A stretch of 6,384 bases of DNA from Eubacterium sp. (GTDB lineage Bacteria; Bacillota_A; Clostridia; Peptostreptococcales; Anaerovoracaceae): the NCBI GenBank assembly GCA_021769545.1, contig JAETSS010000082.1, positions 1 through 6,384 of the forward strand. Direction: 5' to 3'. The notes beneath the pieces were generated by a model that had not been told where the DNA came from, searched no databases, and worked only from the letters and a program-made list of their open reading frames with translations. Below, one piece after another: positions 1-5,811 of this stretch. Position numbers and translations under genes: made by a program. How positions within the stretch are numbered: position 1 is the stretch's first letter; each line of letters begins with the position of its first letter.

Positions 1-50
1 TTTCGACATGGAAGGCAACAAAATGTAGGGGTAGGGGATGCTGCTGAATG

Positions 51-383
51 ATTCCAAAGATATTGAGTATACAAGCCGTGATCTTTGGAATTTTACCGTT
101 GACACAATGTTTTCGCAGGCATATTTCAACAAAAGAGGCCTAGATTCATGATATTTTTGGAATAGTGGGGATGGAAAGGCAGCGAAGGGGTATTGGATTC
201 CAAAGGGCAGTGCTGTTAGGGCTGGGATTTTTGGAATAAGTGATATGTAAAGGTCATGAAGGGGGTCAAATTCCAAAGAATAGTGCTGTCAGGACCGAAA
301 TCTTTGGAATGTGTGATTTGCAAAGGCCCCAAAGGGTGCCGAATTCCAAAGAACAGTGCTGCCGGAGCCGCGATCTTTGGAAT
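51..383. repeat. Five-unit tandem array of about 73-bp units, each with a 41-bp palindromic element
   Basis: The 41-bp elements lie at 51-91, 123-163, 197-237, 270-310 and 343-383, giving unit spacings of 72, 74, 73 and 73 bp. Each begins with ATTCCAAAG(A) and ends with its complement (T)CTTTGGAAT, so either strand could form a hairpin with arms of about 9-11 bp around a loop of about 19-21 nt. Units 3 to 5 also share an inner AGTGCTG. Unit 1 has perfect 11-bp arms but a different loop. Unit 2 keeps the right arm (ATTTTTGGAAT) and has a degenerate left arm. The 31-33 bp connectors are related: those at 238-269 and 311-342 match at about 21 of 32 positions, and 164-196 shares the core ATG-n-AAAGG ... 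GAAGGGG. This fits a decaying tandem duplication of an intergenic palindrome. I see no T-run after the hairpins, no cas gene and no coding capacity. Function is unknown. Confidence 0.85.
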
Positions 384-413
384 GAGCAGGGAAAGCAAAT
401 GAGCGCACCAAAC

Positions 414-447
414 AAAAAGAAAACCGCGATACCGCAGTTTTCTTTTT
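414..447 (+). terminator. Intrinsic-terminator-like hairpin, symmetrical on both strands
   Basis: AAAAAGAAAAC (414-424) pairs with GTTTTCTTTTT (437-447). After one C/A mismatch, an inner GCG/CGC stem closes the loop ATAC (429-432). The 3' arm ends in TTTTT on the plus strand, and the minus strand reads almost the same, so the element could stop transcription from either side. On the plus strand it would end a transcript entering from the left, including one through the palindrome array. On the minus strand it could be the distal terminator of the bioY-nagZ operon, whose last codon is about 200 bp away. Confidence 0.6.
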
Positions 448-468
448 CGTCATCATTATTACTATTTC

Positions 469-497
469 TTAGGAGGTGTTTCCTAAATGATTAGGAA
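469..497 (+). promoter_or_regulatory. Alternative hairpins enclosing a ribosome binding site and an ATG
   Basis: TTAGGA occurs at 469-474 and again at 491-496, with one complement TCCTAA between them at 481-486. If the first copy pairs with TCCTAA, most of the AGGAGGTG ribosome binding site (471-478) is in a stem or its 6-nt loop. If TTCCTAA (480-486) pairs instead with TTAGGAA (491-497), a 7-bp stem forms with the tetraloop ATGA, which holds the start codon, and the ribosome binding site is free. The two structures cannot coexist. The pairing is visible in the sequence; that it works as a translational switch is inference. Confidence 0.4.
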
Positions 498-546
498 GGG
501 CTGCTGTGTTTTAGGGATTGAGAAGAAGAAGTGTTTATTTGTTTAA
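487..546 (+). CDS. Possible 19-residue micro-peptide or leader peptide
   Basis: An ATG at 487 opens a 19-codon frame ending in TAA at 544-546 (product MIRKGCCVLGIEKKKCLFV). It is preceded by a strong AGGAGGTG site at 471-478, about 10 nt from the ATG measured from AGGAGG. The peptide has three Cys, an internal KKK and a short hydrophobic C-terminus, and matches no family I recognise. No gene follows on the same strand, because nagZ converges from the right, so it is not an obvious attenuator leader. Support is only the good ribosome binding site plus the structures around it. It may be an untranslated small RNA or chance. Confidence 0.25.
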   Translation: MIRKGCCVLGIEKKKCLFV

Positions 547-555
547 GCAGCCCTT
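496..555. repeat. 10-bp perfect inverted repeat flanking a 40-nt loop
   Basis: AAGGGCTGCT (496-505) is perfectly complementary to AGCAGCCCTT (546-555). The repeat encloses most of the 19-codon frame; its left arm starts at codon 4 and its right arm begins on the last base of the stop codon. The 3' flank is TTTATCC, too poor in T for a confident terminator. It could be the closing stem of a small structured RNA, or the remnant ends of a small mobile element. No target duplication was seen. Confidence 0.5.
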
Positions 556-643
556 TATCCACTTTTCAGCAATTTCCTTTGCCGTGAATGTATAATAACA
601 GTAAAATATGCCGTTTTTGGGTCGCTATTGTGAAGACTTGTTG

Positions 644-670
644 AAAAAAACATGTTAAATCAATGACATG
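644..670 (-). terminator. Weak candidate terminator at the 3' end of the nagZ gene
   Basis: Read on the minus strand, CATGT (670-666) and ACATG (655-651) form a 5-bp stem around a 10-nt loop, followed by seven T (650-644). The hairpin overlaps the stop codon of the GH3 gene (655-657). The T-run is good but the stem is short and AT-rich, so termination here would be inefficient. The stronger symmetrical hairpin at 414-447 may be the real end of the operon. Confidence 0.3.
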
Positions 671-1809
671 GCGCGTTTCCATGTGAGTATCCTTCTCACG
701 GAGGAGTCTATTCGGTCTTCGGATATCAGCCCGCTGTCCACCGCCTCCAGCACTGCCTGGTACTGCCCTTTGAAGTCTCCGGTGCACAGCATGTCGTTTC
801 CCGCCATCACAGCCGTCACGGCGCTGTCCACATCCGGCAGGAATTCGGCGATGGCGCCCATGGAAAGGTCGTCCGTTATTATCACGCCGTCGAAGCCCAT
901 GTCGTATCGCAGCAGCCTGTGGATGGTCGGGGAAAGGGATGCAGGCAGGCTGTCATCCAGTGCGGAAACTATGTTGTGGGAGACCAGCACCGACGGAGCT
1001 CCCGCCTGTATGCCGGCTTTGAAAGGCAGCAGATCGCTTTGTTCAAGCTGTTTCTGTGATCTGTTGTCTACGGCTATCCCCTTATGTGTGTCGGCCGAGT
1101 TGCCGTAGCCGGGAAAGTGTTTCAGGCAGCATCCCATGTTGTCTCTGATGCATGTCTTTACTACGCATGTGACGTAATCGGAGGTCACGTTGGCGTTTTG
1201 ACCGAGACTGCGGGAGTACATGAAGTCACCCTCCGTCTGTGAAATGTCGCATACCGGCGCAAGGTTCAGGTCTATGCCCAGATTTGCCAGCAGTTGATTT
1301 TTTTCATGGGTATCTGCAGCGATGGCATCGAGTCCGCCCGATGTGAATATGTCTCTCGGAGCCTTGAAGGGTTCGCTGCGAAATGCGGGAAAGCTGCTGA
1401 CTCTGTTGACCGTTCCGCCCTCCTCGTCGACAGCTATGATGGGGTCCGGTTCGCAGGCCGCATCTATAGCGTCAAGCTGTGAGCGCACGGAGACGGAGTC
1501 GCTGCTTTCGAAGCTTGCGGAAAACAGCAGTACGCTTCCCAGATGATATTGGTTTACCGTCTCCGCCGACGGAGTTCCGCTGTAAAAGCAGCCCATAAAC
1601 ATCTGTCCCACTTTTTCCTCTAAGGTCATGGAATCCAGTATAGCTTCTATTTCATCGTCTTTTCGGGAATCGATGATATCCGTGAGAGTCTCTGTGTTTT
1701 CATCACGTATCGTATACATCACAAAAGAGCCGATGCAAATGGCTGAAATAATAATGGTCAATAGTATAATGGGTCGTTTTCTCATGGTATTTTCGTCTTC
1801 TGTCTTCAA
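655..1809 (-). CDS. nagZ: Membrane-anchored GH3 beta-N-acetylhexosaminidase (NagZ-like)
   Basis: A family 3 glycoside hydrolase of 384 residues. It is expected to remove non-reducing N-acetylglucosamine from peptidoglycan fragments during cell-wall turnover. One N-terminal hydrophobic segment (about residues 14-33) follows a basic RKR, suggesting a signal anchor with the enzyme outside the membrane. Landmarks are IIAVDEEGG (124-132), SRSLGQN (199-205), KHFPGYG (230-236), the Asp-Thr-His acid/base dyad (D240, H242) and ITDDLSMGAI (311-320), whose first Asp (D313) should be the nucleophile. These are the NagZ signatures, and only the single catalytic domain is present. I chose the TTG start at 1809 because AAAGG (1821-1817) lies 7 nt upstream, overlapping the bioY stop. 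The ATG eight codons later lacks a clear ribosome binding site. It is the second gene after bioY, with a 4-nt gap. Exact substrate preference is inferred from family. Confidence 0.9.
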   Translation of the reverse strand: MKTEDENTMRKRPIILLTIIISAICIGSFVMYTIRDENTETLTDIIDSRKDDEIEAILDSMTLEEKVGQMFMGCFYSGTPSAETVNQYHLGSVLLFSASFESSDSVSVRSQLDAIDAACEPDPIIAVDEEGGTVNRVSSFPAFRSEPFKAPRDIFTSGGLDAIAADTHEKNQLLANLGIDLNLAPVCDISQTEGDFMYSRSLGQNANVTSDYVTCVVKTCIRDNMGCCLKHFPGYGNSADTHKGIAVDNRSQKQLEQSDLLPFKAGIQAGAPSVLVSHNIVSALDDSLPASLSPTIHRLLRYDMGFDGVIITDDLSMGAIAEFLPDVDSAVTAVMAGNDMLCTGDFKGQYQAVLEAVDSGLISEDRIDSSVRRILTWKRAMSLI

Positions 1810-1813
1810 TATT

Positions 1814-2407
1814 TTACCTTTGATCTATGATCGGTCTCAGCTTTCTCACCAGAAGTGCGGCCGCGGCTATCTTGATGGCGTCGCCTATCAGGAATGGGAA
1901 TACGCAGGAAACAAGGGAGGCCCACAGCGGAGTTCCCGTGCTTATCATGAACCATGCGGTTCCCAGGGCGTAGCATATCGTAAGTCCGCAGACCATGGCG
2001 AGAGCAAGAAATAACGTTTCGGCAGCATAGCTTGCGGTCCTGCCGTTTCGCCTGTTTTCGTAAGCGCGTTTCATGTATCTGTCTATGATGGCGCCGATAA
2101 CGAAAACCGCTGCAATATATCCTATTATATACCCTCCGGTTGGTCCTGCCAAGACGCTGATACCTCCGCGGAAGCCGGAAAAAACGGGAACGCCTGCAGC
2201 GCCCAGCAGTACGTACACGATAATGCTCACGACCCCGTATTTTCTGCCCAGGAGACCGCCTGTAAGGAAAACAGCCAGCGTCCCGAGATTTACGGGGATC
2301 GGCGTGAAGCCCAGCGGTATCGTGATGAATGAGCATATGGCGGTCAGCGCCGCAAACAGTCCGCAGAGGACAAGGTATACAGTATTGGAATAGCGTTGTG
2401 CTGTCAT
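1814..2407 (-). CDS. bioY: BioY, biotin-specific S component of an ECF transporter
   Basis: An integral membrane protein of 197 residues that binds biotin and delivers it together with the energising module EcfA/A'/T. About six hydrophobic segments span the protein. The family signatures are TPIPVNLGTLAVFLTGGLLG (35-54), the GPTGGY motif (88-93) and PFLIGDAIK (171-179), whose Asp and Lys are conserved. The start at 2407 is preferred over a farther in-frame start at 2482: AAGGAG lies at 2423-2418, 10 nt upstream, and the far start falls inside the -35 box. No ECF ATPase or T component is nearby, so it probably shares a general ECF module encoded elsewhere. It is the first gene of the operon with the GH3 enzyme. 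Confidence 0.95.
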   Translation of the reverse strand: MTAQRYSNTVYLVLCGLFAALTAICSFITIPLGFTPIPVNLGTLAVFLTGGLLGRKYGVVSIIVYVLLGAAGVPVFSGFRGGISVLAGPTGGYIIGYIAAVFVIGAIIDRYMKRAYENRRNGRTASYAAETLFLALAMVCGLTICYALGTAWFMISTGTPLWASLVSCVFPFLIGDAIKIAAAALLVRKLRPIIDQR

Positions 2408-2453
2408 ATTATTCGGTCTCCTTACAGATAATTCATAGAATTTCACAGATTGA

Positions 2454-2482
2454 ATTGTAAATAACATAAGGATGATTGTCAA
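2454..2482 (-). promoter_or_regulatory. Consensus sigma-A promoter of bioY
   Basis: On the minus strand TTGACA (2482-2477) is followed by exactly 17 bp and TACAAT (2459-2454): a perfect -35 box and five of six bases in the -10 box. Transcription should start near 2447, giving a leader of about 40 nt that contains the AAGGAG site. The leader is too short for a known large riboswitch. I could not make a convincing BirA operator from the sequence here. Confidence 0.8.
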
Positions 2483-2587
2483 CTCAAAAAAGAGAACTCT
2501 CCATACCGCACACTTTTTAAGGTTATATGCATATTATGTAATCTAAGCAAGTAAGTATATAAGGTTAAAAATTTTCGGGAGGTAGAA

Positions 2588-3463
2588 ATGATAAAAGGAT
2601 CGATCGTAGCTCTCATCACGCCCTTTGATGAAGAAGGCAGCGTTGATTTTATCAGATTGAGAGAGCTGATAAACTGGCATATAGAGCAGGGCACCGACGC
2701 AGTTCTGGTACTGGGGACCACGGGAGAGACACCTACCCTTTCCGAGGAGGAGCAGGAGATGATCGTCAGGGTATCCGTGGAAGAAAGCGCAGGCAGGATA
2801 CCTATCATCGCCAACAGCGGAAACAACAACACAGAGCGGTCCCTTGCCAAGAGCATCAGATATGAAGAGCTGGGCGCAGACGGACTGCTGGTGATCACAC
2901 CGTATTACAATAAACCGAACAGGTCGGGGATGATGGAGCATTTCTATAAGATAGCCGACAACGTAAATATCCCCGTGTACATCTACAACGTTCCTGCCAG
3001 AACAGGCATAAGCATAAGCCCGGACATGGTAGCGAAGCTTTCCACACATAAGAACATAGCCGGTATCAAGGAGGCCAGCGGCGATATGTCATATGTAGCG
3101 AAGCTGGCAAGCATGGTGGAGGATGATTTCGCCATATATTCAGGAAACGACGACATAACCGTGGCACTGATGTCCATGGGCGCGGTAGGCACCGTATCGG
3201 TATGGGCCAATCTGATGCCGGGCAAGGTCAGCGAAATGACTCACGCGTATCTTGAGGGCAGGACGGAGGAGGCGAGAAAGACACAGTTGGAATATCTGAA
3301 TCTTATCAACGCCCTGTTCTGCGAGACAAACCCTGTACCAATAAAGACCATCATGAACATGAAGGGGATGCGGGTAGGCGGCTGCAGACTTCCGCTGGGA
3401 CCTGTAGGCAGCGCCAACAGAAGGGTACTCAGAAGTCTCGCCGACGAAATAACTGTGAAATAA
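2588..3463 (+). CDS. dapA: 4-hydroxy-tetrahydrodipicolinate synthase
   Basis: A cytoplasmic Schiff-base aldolase that condenses pyruvate with aspartate semialdehyde, the first committed step to diaminopimelate and lysine. It has 291 residues, the usual DapA length, and aligns with E. coli numbering without gaps through the active site: T44 and T45 in GTTGE, Y107, Y133 and R138 in YNVPARTG, and the Schiff-base K161 in GIKEASGD. GNDD (189-192) and GTVSVWAN follow. The ATG has GGGAGG at 2577-2582, 5 nt upstream. At the lysine allosteric positions of the E. coli enzyme this protein has T48, P49, E53, Q56 and R84 in place of Ser, Ala, His, His and Glu, with N80 kept. That suggests poor lysine feedback. 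It stands alone, divergent from bioY, with no other lysine gene in view. I found no convincing dapA promoter and no room for a lysine riboswitch. Confidence 0.97.
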   Translation: MIKGSIVALITPFDEEGSVDFIRLRELINWHIEQGTDAVLVLGTTGETPTLSEEEQEMIVRVSVEESAGRIPIIANSGNNNTERSLAKSIRYEELGADGLLVITPYYNKPNRSGMMEHFYKIADNVNIPVYIYNVPARTGISISPDMVAKLSTHKNIAGIKEASGDMSYVAKLASMVEDDFAIYSGNDDITVALMSMGAVGTVSVWANLMPGKVSEMTHAYLEGRTEEARKTQLEYLNLINALFCETNPVPIKTIMNMKGMRVGGCRLPLGPVGSANRRVLRSLADEITVK

Positions 3464-3505
3464 CAGCGAAAACGTCAGTGTGAAGATTACATGAAAACAT
3501 AAATA

Positions 3506-3519
3506 GTTGCGTTGACAAC
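3506..3519. promoter_or_regulatory. Probable MarR operator 1, overlapping the -35 box
   Basis: A palindrome GTTG-N6-CAAC, extended by TA on the left and CA on the right. It covers the TTGACA -35 box (3512-3517), so a bound dimer would block RNA polymerase. The GTTG/CAAC half-sites resemble operators known for some MarR-family repressors, such as the GTTGA-N5-TCAAC site of MexR. Assignment to the adjacent regulator rests on position and symmetry. Confidence 0.65.
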
Positions 3520-3540
3520 CATTTCGGATGCGAGTAAAAT
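3512..3540 (+). promoter_or_regulatory. Consensus sigma-A promoter of the marR-ABC operon
   Basis: TTGACA (3512-3517), a 17-bp spacer, then TAAAAT (3535-3540): a perfect -35 and a near-consensus -10. Transcription should start near 3547, about 58 nt before the chosen marR ATG. The -35 lies inside operator 1, and operator 2 lies just downstream of the start point. Confidence 0.85.
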
Positions 3541-3557
3541 AAGCGTCATAAACAATG

Positions 3558-3571
3558 GTTGCAGCGACAAC
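3558..3571. promoter_or_regulatory. Probable MarR operator 2, in the early transcribed region
   Basis: A second GTTG-N6-CAAC palindrome, with TA on its right flank. Its centre is 52 bp from that of operator 1, close to five turns of B-DNA, which would place both sites on the same helix face. At roughly +11 to +25 it would act as a roadblock or cooperate with operator 1. Confidence 0.65.
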
Positions 3572-3604
3572 TATTTTTTATTGATGAAAGGAATTTTGCA
3601 AACA

Positions 3605-4075
3605 ATGTGCGATCAGATCAAAAGCAGTATAGACACTATAGATGATCCGGTGCATCTGTATTTTTCCATAATATACAGACACGGCAGGATCATGCATAAC
3701 AGAGCCATGCAGCAGTTCGGACTTACGGGTCAGCAAATGGGGTATCTGAAATACATAAATGAGAATCCCGGCATATCGCAGGAGGAGCTTGCCAGGCATC
3801 TTCAGATAGACAAAGGTGCGGTGGCGAAATCCATCAGGGATATGATGGATAAGGGGTATGTGAGCAGACAGAAAAATCCTCTCGACAAGCGTGCTTACCG
3901 TCTCTTTGCAACGGAAAAGGCGGTGAAGATACACGACGAGGGGAAGGAATGCTTTTCACAGTTTGAGCAGAAGCTTACCGAAGGCATGACTGACGAGGAA
4001 GTGGAGCTGTTTAGGATATTGCTTGGAAAGGTAACGGACAACATTGTAAAAATGCTGGAGGGAGGAAAGATATGA
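3605..4075 (+). CDS. MarR-family winged-helix transcriptional regulator
   Basis: A 156-residue protein of the usual MarR size, expected to be a DNA-binding dimer that releases its operators when it binds a small molecule. Residues 15-50 form the N-terminal dimerisation and effector helices. ISQEELARHLQIDKGAVAKS (57-76) is the helix-turn-helix, with recognition helix around DKGAVAKSIRDMMDKG (69-84). The wing follows with the conserved Asp-x-Arg of the family (D94, R96), and the C-terminal helices complete the dimer. I chose the ATG at 3605 because AAAGGA lies at 3587-3592. The in-frame TTG at 3512 is the -35 box, and the ATG at 3584 lacks a ribosome binding site. It overlaps the ABC gene by ATGA (4072-4075). 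The operators and promoter upstream point to autorepression of the whole operon. The inducer is unknown. Confidence 0.92.
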   Translation: MCDQIKSSIDTIDDPVHLYFSIIYRHGRIMHNRAMQQFGLTGQQMGYLKYINENPGISQEELARHLQIDKGAVAKSIRDMMDKGYVSRQKNPLDKRAYRLFATEKAVKIHDEGKECFSQFEQKLTEGMTDEEVELFRILLGKVTDNIVKMLEGGKI

Positions 4076-5811
4076 AAACAGTTTTAAGGTATTACAGGCC
4101 GTACATACCGTTTATCTTGTTGGTTCTGGTATTCCTGTTCGGACAGGCCATGTGCGAGCTGGCATTGCCGGGATATATGTCAGACATAATAAACTACGGT
4201 ATAGTAGGGCAGGATATGGATTACATCAAGCATACGGGGGCCATCATGATAGCGGTGTCGGCGGCTACGCTGGCATGCTCTATCGCAGCAAGCTTTCTGG
4301 CTTCAAGGACCGCGGCAAAATCCTCAAGGGACATAAGGCGGGCGCTTTTCAGAAAGGTAACGTCATTTTCCGCTGCGGAGCTTGAGGATTTCTCGACGGC
4401 ATCGCTGATAACGAGATCCACAAACGATGTACAGATGGTACAGCAGACGACCGTCATGGTAATGCGAATGGCATTTTTCGCACCGATGATGGGAGTGGTA
4501 GCGGTCATCAGGGCGGTCAAAACCAGCCCTTCACTGTCGTGGACGGTGGCGCTGGCCCTGCTGGTGATCCTGTGCATCATGGCAATGTCGTTTTTTCTGG
4601 TGCTGCCTAAATTTCAGGTGCTGCAGAAAAAGCTGGACAGACTTAATCTGATAATGAAGGAAAGGCTGTCGGGCATACTGGTCATCAGGGCCTTCAATAC
4701 GGAAAGATCCGAGGAAGAGCGTTTTGATGTTGCCAACCAAGATCTTACTAGAATAAACATGTTCGTAAACAGAGCCATGTCCTTCATGATGCCGTCGCTG
4801 ATGTTCGTCATGAACGGCGTAAGCATCCTGATAATATGGGCGGGCGCCCATCTGGTGGAATCACAGGAGCTGATGATCGGAGATATGCTGGCATATCTCC
4901 AGTATGCTATGCATGTCATCATGTCCTTCCTGTTCATAACCATGATATTCATCATGATACCGAGAGCCATCGTTTCGGGAAATAGAATAGGGGAGGTCCT
5001 GGATGTGCATCCGACCATAGAAGACACCGACAAACCCGTGAAGCCGGAGTCTTCGAGAGGCCTTGTGACTTTCGACAACGTGTCCTTTGCATATCCTGAC
5101 GCAGAGGAAAAGACTCTTGAAAACATCAGCTTTACGGCGGAGCCGGGCAAGACTACTGCCATCATAGGCGGTACGGGAAGCGGCAAATCCACGCTGATAA
5201 GTCTGATACCGAGATTCTACGACGTGACGGAGGGCAGGATACTGCTGGACGGCGTCGATATAAAGGATATCACTCAGCACGATCTGAGACAGCAGATAGG
5301 CTACGTGCCGCAAAAAGGACTGCTGTTTTCAGGTACCATAGCCAGCAACCTGCAGTATGGCAAGGACGATGCGACTCTTGAGGAAATGACAGAGGCGGCA
5401 CAGACGGCTCAGGCCATGGAATTCATCGGCGAGAAGGAGCACGGCTTCGAGGAGGAGGTATCCCAGGGCGGTACCAATGTTTCGGGAGGCCAGAAGCAGA
5501 GGCTTTCCATAGCGAGAGCGCTGGTGAAAAAGCCGGAGATATACATTTTCGACGACAGCTTCTCGGCTCTGGATTTCAAGACCGACAGGGCGCTGCGTGA
5601 TGCCCTCAGGGAAAAGGTGGGCGACAGCACCATAATAATCGTAGCGCAGAGAATAAACACCATAATAGATGCAGACAGGATAATCGTCCTCGACGAAGGC
5701 AGGATGGCAGGATCGGGCACCCATGACGAGCTTATGGAAAGCTGTCAGGTGTACAAGGAGATCGCGCTGTCGCAGCTCAGTGAAGAGGAACTTGAAAGGG
5801 GGCGTAAGTAA
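4072..5811 (+). CDS. ABC exporter half-transporter, degenerate-site subunit (LmrC/EfrA/YheI type)
   Basis: A 579-residue fusion of a six-helix membrane domain and an ATPase domain, half of a heterodimeric exporter likely to move hydrophobic drugs or peptides. Membrane segments are near residues 11-33, 55-78, 129-149, 156-179, 240-263 and 279-301. The ATPase has an aromatic A-loop Y341, Walker A GGTGSGKST (366-374, K372), Q-loop Q414, signature VSGGQ (470-474), Walker B ending D494 and the D-loop SALD (498-501). Two residues depart from the catalytic consensus: D495 replaces the catalytic Glu and Q526 replaces the switch His. In heterodimeric exporters this pattern marks the subunit contributing the non-hydrolysing site. 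Its start overlaps the marR stop, and its TAA shares a base with the next ATG. It is probably repressed by the upstream MarR protein. The substrate cannot be told from sequence. Confidence 0.95.
   Translation: MKTVLRYYRPYIPFILLVLVFLFGQAMCELALPGYMSDIINYGIVGQDMDYIKHTGAIMIAVSAATLACSIAASFLASRTAAKSSRDIRRALFRKVTSFSAAELEDFSTASLITRSTNDVQMVQQTTVMVMRMAFFAPMMGVVAVIRAVKTSPSLSWTVALALLVILCIMAMSFFLVLPKFQVLQKKLDRLNLIMKERLSGILVIRAFNTERSEEERFDVANQDLTRINMFVNRAMSFMMPSLMFVMNGVSILIIWAGAHLVESQELMIGDMLAYLQYAMHVIMSFLFITMIFIMIPRAIVSGNRIGEVLDVHPTIEDTDKPVKPESSRGLVTFDNVSFAYPDAEEKTLENISFTAEPGKTTAIIGGTGSGKSTLISLIPRFYDVTEGRILLDGVDIKDITQHDLRQQIGYVPQKGLLFSGTIASNLQYGKDDATLEEMTEAAQTAQAMEFIGEKEHGFEEEVSQGGTNVSGGQKQRLSIARALVKKPEIYIFDDSFSALDFKTDRALRDALREKVGDSTIIIVAQRINTIIDADRIIVLDEGRMAGSGTHDELMESCQVYKEIALSQLSEEELERGRK

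Larger units (their letters stand above)
3501..3579 (+). terminator. Long hairpin plus T-run after dapA, made from the two marR operator copies
   Basis: Bases 3501-3523 pair with 3554-3576 over 22 bp, with one T-G wobble and two single-base bulges (A3515 and A3567). In the 30-nt loop, GATGC (3527-3531) can pair further with GCGTC (3543-3547). The 3' arm runs into six T (3574-3579), the outermost three of which are unpaired. dapA ends at 3463 and has no better terminator, so this is its likely 3' end. Transcripts starting from the marR promoter near 3547 lack the left arm and could not form it. Confidence 0.55.

Noticed and set aside
2..28. C-terminal tail of an upstream plus-strand gene (FDMEGNKM then TAG)
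   Set aside because: Eight codons are too few to recognise, and another frame is also open over this stretch.
51..383. CRISPR array (41-bp repeats, 31-33 bp spacers)
   Set aside because: The connectors are related to each other (about two thirds identical between 238-269 and 311-342) rather than unique, the repeat interiors diverge strongly, and no cas gene is present.
240..494. 84-codon plus-strand reading frame
   Set aside because: It runs through the palindrome array and the terminator-like hairpin, has no ribosome binding site, and encodes only the repeat in translation.
668..1108. 146-codon plus-strand reading frame inside nagZ
   Set aside because: It is antisense to a gene with complete GH3 motifs, and its composition is what antisense of coding sequence gives.
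2408..2482. 25-residue N-terminal extension of BioY
   Set aside because: The extension lies over the promoter and leader, and the ATG at 2407 has a strong AAGGAG site.
2454..2482. BirA operator at the bioY promoter
   Set aside because: TTGACAATC and TATTTACAA only loosely match the half-sites, and their spacing (10 bp) is shorter than the 14-16 bp expected.
2408..2587. Lysine riboswitch or T-box leader for dapA
   Set aside because: The stretch is only 180 bp, is shared with the bioY promoter and leader, and shows no large conserved stem set or T-run terminator.
3512..3604. Longer MarR protein starting at TTG 3512 or ATG 3584
   Set aside because: The TTG is the -35 box of the promoter, and the predicted transcript starts after it. 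ATG 3584 lacks a ribosome binding site, whereas ATG 3605 has AAAGGA upstream and gives the usual family length.
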